Below are positions 1 to 4,630 of a stretch of 7,527 nt of DNA, piece by piece. The position numbers and the translations under genes were made by a program. Each line of letters starts with the position of its first letter. Position 1 is the first letter of the stretch. Source of the DNA: Deltaproteobacteria bacterium (GTDB taxonomy: Bacteria > Desulfobacterota > Desulfobacteria > Desulfobacterales > ETH-SRB1); contig QMMZ01000079.1 of NCBI GenBank assembly GCA_003647525.1, forward strand, positions 1 through 7,527. Direction: 5' to 3'. The notes under the pieces were generated by a model. It worked only from the letters and a program-made list of their open reading frames with translations, did no database searches and was not told where the DNA came from.

Positions 1-290
1 CTGGAAAATGCGATCTGGTTGATATATTTATCCACTTCCTCAGCCGTCATTCCAATTCCTCTGTCAATAACCTTTAGCGTTTTGTTTTCTTTATCAACCT
101 CAATCTGAATTGTCAGGTCTCCCAATTCTCCTTTTACTTTATCCATCGATGCGAGTGTCTTCAACTTCTGAGTTGCATCCGTTGCATTGGATACCAATTC
201 TCTGAGGAATATCTCATGATCGGAGTATAAGAACTTTTTTATTATTGGAAATATATTTTCCGTCTGTACATTTATTGTTCCTTTTTGCAT
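1..290 (-). CDS. htpG: Molecular chaperone HtpG (Hsp90 family), N-terminal part, cut by the window edge
   Basis: Cytosolic ATP-dependent Hsp90 chaperone that helps fold and remodel client proteins. Ninety-six codons of the N-terminal ATPase (GHKL/Bergerat fold) domain are visible, starting MQKGTINVQTENIFPIIKKF. The nucleotide-binding motifs are in place. FLRELVSNATDA at residues 28-39 contains Glu31 (equivalent to the ATP-hydrolysing Glu of Hsp90) and Asn35 (Mg/ATP contact), and IDRGIGM at 75-81 contains Asp76, the adenine-binding Asp. SDHEIFLRE and DKYINQIAF are also typical of Bacteroidota HtpG. The ATG start gives the usual N-terminal length for the family. The rest of the gene (about 500 or more codons expected) lies left of the window. 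It is transcribed divergently from the cytochrome gene. No CIRCE heat-shock operator was seen upstream. Confidence 0.96.
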   Translation of the reverse strand, partial: MQKGTINVQTENIFPIIKKFLYSDHEIFLRELVSNATDATQKLKTLASMDKVKGELGDLTIQIEVDKENKTLKVIDRGIGMTAEEVDKYINQIAFS

Positions 291-329
291 ATCAGTATAT
301 TATTTTTTTTGATTTTTCTTATTTAAGTG

Positions 330-383
330 AAATGGCAAATCAAAGATTATTCCAGTCCAATAACTATGACAAAATGGCAAATC
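330..383. repeat. Pair of 12-bp direct repeats in the htpG/cytochrome c intergenic region
   Basis: AAATGGCAAATC occurs exactly twice, at 330-341 and 372-383, with start points 42 bp apart (about four helical turns). Both copies lie in the 225-bp region between the divergent htpG and cytochrome genes, 40 and 82 bp upstream of the htpG start. Spacing and position would suit a regulator binding the same face of the helix, but no known operator is recognised and chance duplication in AT-rich DNA is possible. Confidence 0.35.
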
Positions 384-472
384 TTTACTTATCAAAAATT
401 AAGTATAAAAATTGTGAGAATCTTCTGTATAAAAAACATATGAAATCATTTTACATCCATAGAATTTTGGCG

Positions 473-480
473 TATTTTTG
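473..480 (+). promoter_or_regulatory. Candidate -7 promoter box for the cytochrome c / DUF4920 pair
   Basis: TATTTTTG matches the Bacteroidota primary-sigma -7 consensus TAnnTTTG at every fixed position. It lies 35 bp before the cytochrome start codon, giving a short leader. No clear TTTG -33 element is present 19-21 bp upstream, so the call rests on one box in AT-rich DNA. Confidence 0.35.
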
Positions 481-515
481 TCAAAAATTTTCAAAAAACA
501 CTTAAATTTTACAAA

Positions 516-1016
516 ATGAAAAGGAATAAAATTATCACATTATTTACAGTTATTGCTGTAGTCTTTTTTGCTGCTTGTGGCGGCGGGGGCAATGCTGACA
601 AAGCACAGGCACCAACAGAAGATCCCGTGGCAGAGGAAGTAGTAGCAGTTGAAACTTCAGGCTTGGAAGCTCAGTTGGAATTGGGCAAACAAATTTACAC
701 AACAAAATGTATAGTATGTCACCAGGCTGATGCAAAGGGTGTTGCCGGAGCTTTCCCTCCATTGGCAAATGCTGATTATTTATTAGCTGATCTTAAAAGA
801 GGTGTTGCTCAAACGCTCAATGGCTCTCATGAAGAGATGGTGATTAATGGTGTTACTTATAATGCACCGATGACTCCACAGGTTCAAACCATAGAGGAAG
901 CTGTAGCTGTAATCAATTATGTATTAAAAACGTTTAATGGATTTACAGATGACAAGTTGGTAAAAATAGAGGATGTTTCAGACATTGAAATCAATCCGAT
1001 GCAGGTCACTCAATAA
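516..1016 (+). CDS. Small lipoprotein c-type cytochrome (class I, single heme)
   Basis: Exported electron carrier of 166 residues. The N-terminus is a lipoprotein signal peptide: MKRNK, a hydrophobic core, then the lipobox FAAC with the acylated Cys at residue 21. A Gly-rich and acidic linker (22-50) leads to the cytochrome domain (about 51-145). The heme site is CIVCH at 65-69 (Cys65 and Cys68 covalent, His69 axial), and Met119 in NAPM is the likely sixth ligand. FPPLANADYL (80-89) and the VINYVL helix (132-137) recall the small cytochromes that stand alone or are fused to the C-terminus of Bacteroidota NirK-type nitrite reductases; this is a resemblance from memory, and no nitrite reductase is visible here. 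The ATG follows an A-rich leader with no Shine-Dalgarno site. The DUF4920 gene starts 9 bp downstream, so the two are probably one operon. The redox partner is unknown. Confidence 0.92.
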   Translation: MKRNKIITLFTVIAVVFFAACGGGGNADKAQAPTEDPVAEEVVAVETSGLEAQLELGKQIYTTKCIVCHQADAKGVAGAFPPLANADYLLADLKRGVAQTLNGSHEEMVINGVTYNAPMTPQVQTIEEAVAVINYVLKTFNGFTDDKLVKIEDVSDIEINPMQVTQ

Positions 1017-1025
1017 TCATATCAA

Positions 1026-1523
1026 ATGATGTATAGAAGTATTTTAGCAATTATTATCGCAGGATTGCTGTTTGCCTGTAATTCTGGCACTGTAAAAGAG
1101 CAGCAAACAGCTGAGGTAGTTGAAGAGAATGACAATGGTTATTTTGGAGAAAAAATATCTGTGGACAACTTGGTTTCAGGAGAAAAGCTAATTACCATGT
1201 TAGGCGAACAGGATTCTGTTTGGGCAAGCATACAATCCAAAATTGTTTCCAACTGTCAAACTTCTGGATGTTGGATGGATTTGGATGTTGGGAATGATGA
1301 AATTATAAAAGTAACTTTTAAGGATTACGCATTTTTCGTTCCACTGGATTCAAAAGGAAAAACTGCTACAGTTGAAGGTTTTGCCAAAAAAGAATTGATC
1401 CCGGTTGATATTTTGAAGCATTATGCTGAAGATGAAGGGAAATCGCAGGAAGAGATTGATGCCATTACCGAAGCTGAATTTGCTTATACCTTTGAAGCTA
1501 TTGGTGTGATCATTGAAGAGTAA
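1026..1523 (+). CDS. DUF4920-family lipoprotein
   Basis: Predicted lipoprotein of 165 residues, function unknown. The signal peptide ends in LFAC, with the acylated Cys at 18, followed by an acidic linker to about residue 38. The body (about 39-165) matches my memory of DUF4920: YFGEKISVDN near the start, a Cys77-x4-Cys82-Trp-Met motif (SNCQTSGCWMDLDVG), FKDYAFFVP (98-106), a 'VEGFAKKE' strand, HYAEDEGKS (132-140) and a closing hydrophobic strand. The two cysteines and His132 could bind metal or form a disulfide, but no activity is established that I know of. Two ATGs are adjacent (1026 and 1029) and either gives a normal leader. The gene follows the cytochrome with a 9-bp gap and ends just before a strong terminator, so the two exported proteins are probably made together and may work in the same redox or metal process (inference). 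Confidence 0.85.
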   Translation: MMYRSILAIIIAGLLFACNSGTVKEQQTAEVVEENDNGYFGEKISVDNLVSGEKLITMLGEQDSVWASIQSKIVSNCQTSGCWMDLDVGNDEIIKVTFKDYAFFVPLDSKGKTATVEGFAKKELIPVDILKHYAEDEGKSQEEIDAITEAEFAYTFEAIGVIIEE

Positions 1524-1543
1524 AAATCTCATCAAGAAAACTT

Positions 1544-1575
1544 AAAGGCTATCGGGATTCCGGTAGCCTTTTTTT
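1544..1575 (+). terminator. Rho-independent terminator, possibly bidirectional
   Basis: Arm AAAGGCTATCGG (1544-1555), loop GATT, then arm CCGGTAGCCTTT (1560-1571). This makes a 12-bp stem with one G-U wobble. The stem runs into seven consecutive T residues (1569-1575), the layout of an intrinsic terminator for the cytochrome/DUF4920 operon, whose last stop codon is 20 bp upstream. On the minus strand the stem is followed only by the broken T-tract TTTAAGTTTTC, so termination of the convergent hydrolase gene is plausible but weaker. The T-run overlaps the hydrolase stop codon (1574-1576). Confidence 0.88.
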
Positions 1576-2434
1576 ATTCTTTCAAAAAAGTCTTCACCCG
1601 TTTCCAAAATTCAACTTCCTCATGACAATCGGAATGACCTTTACCAGGGATAGCCCATAATTCAACTTTTTCCTGATTTCCTGCTTTTTCCATTGATTGA
1701 GCATCTTCTAAAAGCACAACATCATCCTGTTCACCATGGATCAATAGCAATTTGGCCTGTACTTTTCCAATGTTATTAATAGGTGCTATTGCTTCGAAAG
1801 AACTACCAATTTTATATTGTACATATCTAAAAAACATCCAGATAACCGGAAAATAAGGAATGTGTTTTTTTTGTATTTCTCTTTTCATCACTACAGCTGG
1901 ATGAGCAAAGGCACCTACTGTAATTACTTTTTCTATTCTGTTATCCTTGGAGGCAGCATAAATGGAAGCTGCTCCACCCATCGAAAGCCCTATCACACCT
2001 AAATTTTCAATATTGATATTAGCTTTCTTTTCCAGAAAATTAATAGAAGCAATAATATCTTCAGCAAATTTCGGCATGGATGAAAATTCATCCGGATCAC
2101 TGCTACCATGGTTTCTTGAATCGAAAACCAGCAAATTAAAACCTGCAGGATGTAGTTCTTTAACATAAGGCATCATACGTCCTACATTCCGGTTCCAGCC
2201 ATGTACCAGAATAAGGGTGGAAGCTGTTTTTAACTTATCTTTTGGGGCTGGTATCCACCAACCATATAACTTTTTTTTATTTTTTGTAGGATACCTTACC
2301 GATTCAAAAGGAATCATATAATCCCCTGGAGTTTTAATGTGGGCCTCAAATTTATTGGTATACATTTTAGTCATCAAAATAAGCAATAATCCAATAATGA
2401 TAAGAAGTGATAAAAGAATAATTAGCAGTAACAT
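1574..2434 (-). CDS. Membrane-anchored alpha/beta hydrolase (serine hydrolase)
   Basis: Probable esterase/peptidase-type hydrolase of 286 residues; the substrate cannot be told. Residues 2-21 are an uninterrupted hydrophobic helix, so the protein is membrane-anchored. Lysines lie after the helix rather than before it, which by the positive-inside rule would favour a cytoplasmic catalytic domain. The fold's landmarks are in order: oxyanion-hole LVHGWNRN (76-83), FDSRNHGSS (104-112), nucleophile elbow GLSMGG with Ser151, acid-loop HGEQDD with Asp237 as likely catalytic acid, and PGKGHSDC with His267. The layout is like the YqkD-type anchored hydrolases. A stop codon sits in frame directly before the ATG, fixing the upstream limit. 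The gene is convergent with the DUF4920 gene (about 50 bp apart, shared terminator) and divergent from the small membrane protein at 2568. Confidence 0.9.
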   Translation of the reverse strand: MLLLIILLSLLIIIGLLLILMTKMYTNKFEAHIKTPGDYMIPFESVRYPTKNKKKLYGWWIPAPKDKLKTASTLILVHGWNRNVGRMMPYVKELHPAGFNLLVFDSRNHGSSDPDEFSSMPKFAEDIIASINFLEKKANINIENLGVIGLSMGGAASIYAASKDNRIEKVITVGAFAHPAVVMKREIQKKHIPYFPVIWMFFRYVQYKIGSSFEAIAPINNIGKVQAKLLLIHGEQDDVVLLEDAQSMEKAGNQEKVELWAIPGKGHSDCHEEVEFWKRVKTFLKE

Positions 2435-2441
2435 CTATGTA

Positions 2442-2449
2442 TAATTTTG
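2442..2449 (+). promoter_or_regulatory. Possible -7 promoter box in the divergent region before the small membrane protein
   Basis: TAATTTTG matches TAnnTTTG exactly, but it lies 118 bp before the start codon at 2568 and 7 bp from the hydrolase start. No -33 TTTG is spaced correctly. The rest of 2435-2567 shows no other recognisable signal on either strand. Weak support only. Confidence 0.18.
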
Positions 2450-2567
2450 AACGGCAAAAGAACAGAAAATTATTGATTGCCGGTAACTGTTTTATCTAAA
2501 AGATTTTTTTACCTGAACCTAAAAACAATTATCGGTTATTACTGTTCATTTAGCAATCTTAAATATC

Positions 2568-2870
2568 ATGTTCAAAAAATTAAAAGATAAATGGGGCTTA
2601 AAAAGTAACTTCCAGTTCTGGTTAATCTTTGTCATTTTTGCCATTTCCGGAAGTTCGACCTTATTTGTAAAACAGCCTGTTTTTGACTTCCTGGGAATTG
2701 ATTCCACTACCTCCTGGTGGATAGTTGTTCCTGTTTATCTACTTACCATTACACCATCGTATTTTGTTATTCTGCTATTTTATGGGACCATTTTTGGTCA
2801 GTTTAAGTTCTTCTGGGAATTTGAGAAAAAAATGTTCAGCCGATTCAGCGGGAAAAAGAATAAATCCTAA
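2568..2870 (+). CDS. Small two-helix inner-membrane protein, DUF6787-like
   Basis: Predicted membrane protein of 100 residues, function unknown. The basic N-terminus (MFKKLKDKWGLK) is followed by helix 1 (about 17-34), a short loop with FDFLGID, helix 2 (about 49-73), and a conserved-looking tail GQFKFFWEFEKKMFSRFSG that is amphipathic and basic. The basic ends imply that both termini are cytoplasmic. The KLKxKW start, the paired helices and the GQFxFFxxFEKKxxxR tail match my memory of the Bacteroidota family DUF6787; such proteins have sometimes been mislabelled as lipoprotein diacylglyceryl transferases, and this one is far too short for that. It is probably a single-gene unit, divergent from the hydrolase. 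No convincing terminator follows. Confidence 0.75.
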   Translation: MFKKLKDKWGLKSNFQFWLIFVIFAISGSSTLFVKQPVFDFLGIDSTTSWWIVVPVYLLTITPSYFVILLFYGTIFGQFKFFWEFEKKMFSRFSGKKNKS

Positions 2871-3014
2871 AATACAAATTTATTTTACCCATTTTCCTGA
2901 ATATTGAAACCATTCAGGCTGCTTTCAGTAAAATTATCTTATACTATTGATTTAAAAGAATATTCGATATATTACATTGATATTAATTAGGTAGATAAAT
3001 TTACTAATATTAAA

Positions 3015-3022
3015 TAATTTTG
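3015..3022 (+). promoter_or_regulatory. Possible -7 promoter box overlapping the annotated sigma-factor start
   Basis: TAATTTTG fits TAnnTTTG exactly and includes the TTG at 3020-3022 used as the start codon. A weaker variant, TAAATTTA, lies at 2996-3003. Neither has a TTTG at the usual distance. If the 3015 box is real, transcription would begin near 3028 and translation would have to start later, for example at the TTG at 3059. Otherwise the 2871-3019 gap holds only AT-rich sequence and one weak hairpin. Confidence 0.2.
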
Positions 3023-3577
3023 ACCCACAGCATTGCATATCATAATCTTGATAAACAATTGTTTGAACAGTTGTTCAGGGAATATTTTTCTCCCTTGTGC
3101 AATTTTGCAATGAGTTATGTAAATGACCTTGATACTGCCAAAGAGATAGTTCAGGAAGTTTTTTTCAATCTCTGGAACAAAAAAGATTCAATTAATTCAG
3201 ATAAATCAGTAAAGTCCTATTTATACACCTCAGTAAGGAACAGGTGCTTTAATTATATCCGCGATCACAAAAAATTCAGGAGTTATGTTTTGGATGTTGA
3301 AGTCGAGGATACGGATTTAGTATTTGAAAATAATTCGATGACCCAGTCTGAAACACAGGTAAAAATTCAGGATGCATTGGATAAACTCCCTGAAAAGTGC
3401 AAGCAGGTTTTTGAGTTAAGCAGATTTGAGGAACTGAAGTATAAGGAGATAGCAGAAAAATTAGGCATATCCATTAAAACTGTTGAAGTACAAATATCAA
3501 AAGCACTAAAAATATTAAGAGTGGAATTGAAAGATCTTATTATCAGCATGTTGTTGATAATATTAACGAATTTATAA
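3020..3577 (+). CDS. ECF-type RNA polymerase sigma-70 factor (FecI-like, Bacteroidota family)
   Basis: Alternative sigma factor that would direct RNA polymerase to a small regulon, probably including its own locus. It has 185 residues. Region 2 spans about 14-85 (LFEQLFREYFSPLCNFA, the DLDTAKEIVQEVFFNLW core helix, SYLYTSVRNRCFNYIRD). Region 4 spans about 115-172, with LPEKCKQVFELSRFEELKY and the helix-turn-helix YKEIAEKLGISIKTVEVQIS. A hydrophobic tail (IISMLLIILTNL) follows, as is common in this family. No ATG gives a complete region 2: the first in-frame ATG is codon 31 (3110). The TTG at 3020 is taken as start because an in-frame stop lies three codons upstream; ATT at 3017 and TTG at 3059 are alternatives. 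The FecR-like anti-sigma gene follows after 39 bp, so this is a regulated sigma/anti-sigma pair. Confidence 0.92.
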   Translation: MTHSIAYHNLDKQLFEQLFREYFSPLCNFAMSYVNDLDTAKEIVQEVFFNLWNKKDSINSDKSVKSYLYTSVRNRCFNYIRDHKKFRSYVLDVEVEDTDLVFENNSMTQSETQVKIQDALDKLPEKCKQVFELSRFEELKYKEIAEKLGISIKTVEVQISKALKILRVELKDLIISMLLIILTNL

Positions 3578-3616
3578 GGGTAAAACAATAATTGTGTGTA
3601 TATTTCATGAGTAACA

Positions 3617-4630
3617 ATGAACACTAAAGAACAACATATCGACTTTGTAGACCTCATCGGGAAATACCTGGCAAACGAAACCAGTTCTGATGAGATAGCA
3701 ACCCTGGAGGATTGGGTAGAAAAAGATCCGGAAAATAAAAAGACTTTCCGCGAGCTTAAACAAACCTGGATGCTGACAAATGTTGAACATATTGATCAGC
3801 AGGTTAACCTGAATGAAGAATGGGCCCAACTAAACTCAACCATCATCGATGAGGAAGAATATGCTGACTTTTTACAAGCCGAATCAAATAATTTCAATTA
3901 TAATAAATTCCTTCGAATGGCTGCCATCATTGTAATTGTAATGACAGCCGGATATTTTTTATTCTATTTGGTAAATAACCCCACTACTGAGCAATTTGTT
4001 GCAGGGAATTCTGTGGAACAAACAAATTTGCCAGATGGGACAATTGTTACCCTTAACCATAATTCAATTCTCAAATATCCTAAAATATTTGCAAGCAATG
4101 TTCGTTCTGTAAAACTACAGGGTGATGCCTATTTTGATGTGGCGCATAACATGTCGAAACCATTTGTTATTCATACTAAAAATATCCAGATTGAAGTGTT
4201 AGGAACCTCCTTTTACATAAATGCCAAAGTTGAGCAGCCCACAATAGATGTATTTGTGCAAACAGGGAAAGTGGCCATCATTGGTAATAATGAAGAAAAA
4301 CTATTTTTAACAGCTGGTGAACGAGGTACTTTCGAAAAGTCAAGCGGACAACTAACTAAAGAACATAATCAAGATCCAAATTTTATCTCCTGGAAAACAG
4401 GCAAACTAGTATTTGACAATGAATCACTTGTAAACGTAATAGACAAAATAAACCAAACCTACCATTCCAATATTACAATCGATAATCCGGATATCTATCA
4501 TTGTATGTTAACAGCCACCTTCGAAGAACAACCACTTGAAATCATTCTGGAAGTCCTTCAGGAAACATTTGATCTGATTATTGAACAAAAGGATGGTAAA
4601 ATCCTGATAAGTGGAAATGGATGCGAGTAA
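3617..4630 (+). CDS. FecR-family anti-sigma factor / transmembrane signal relay
   Basis: Inner-membrane regulator of 337 residues that should hold the upstream sigma factor and release it when the outer-membrane receptor signals. The cytoplasmic N-terminal region (1-99) has a short helical segment, IGKYLANETSSDEIATLEDWV, and a W-rich FRELKQTW stretch typical of these proteins. One transmembrane helix spans about 101-118. The periplasmic FecR domain follows (about 125-225), with LPDGTIVTLNHNSILKYP, GDAYFDVAHNMSKPF and VLGTSFYINA. The C-terminal DUF4974-type domain (about 262-334) has LVFDNESLVNVIDKI, LTATFEEQPLEIILEVL and ILISG; it resembles an STN fold and is the likely contact for the receptor's STN domain. 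The last 14 bp overlap the receptor gene, so the two are very likely translationally coupled. Confidence 0.94.
   Translation: MNTKEQHIDFVDLIGKYLANETSSDEIATLEDWVEKDPENKKTFRELKQTWMLTNVEHIDQQVNLNEEWAQLNSTIIDEEEYADFLQAESNNFNYNKFLRMAAIIVIVMTAGYFLFYLVNNPTTEQFVAGNSVEQTNLPDGTIVTLNHNSILKYPKIFASNVRSVKLQGDAYFDVAHNMSKPFVIHTKNIQIEVLGTSFYINAKVEQPTIDVFVQTGKVAIIGNNEEKLFLTAGERGTFEKSSGQLTKEHNQDPNFISWKTGKLVFDNESLVNVIDKINQTYHSNITIDNPDIYHCMLTATFEEQPLEIILEVLQETFDLIIEQKDGKILISGNGCE

Noticed and set aside
291..400. CIRCE or other known heat-shock operator upstream of htpG
   Set aside because: No match to TTAGCACTC-N9-GAGTGCTAA on either strand; only the 12-bp direct repeats were found.
245..505. 86-codon plus-strand open frame across the htpG start and intergenic region
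   Set aside because: It overlaps the htpG start antisense, consists of low-complexity AT-rich codons and shows no recognisable domain; the htpG frame is clearly the real gene.
550..768. 72-codon minus-strand open frame inside the cytochrome gene
   Set aside because: Antisense shadow of an unambiguous cytochrome c coding region, with no leader or motif of its own.
1350..1535. 61-codon minus-strand open frame inside and beyond the DUF4920 gene
   Set aside because: Antisense to a well-supported gene, short, Phe-rich from AT composition, no family resemblance.
2896..2918. Hairpin CCTGAAT / ATTCAGG as terminator of the small membrane protein gene
   Set aside because: Only 7-bp arms with a 9-nt loop and no T-run after it; too weak to call.
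3367..3829. Two minus-strand open frames overlapping the sigma and anti-sigma genes
   Set aside because: Shadows of conserved coding regions on the plus strand; no promoter, domain or coding pattern.
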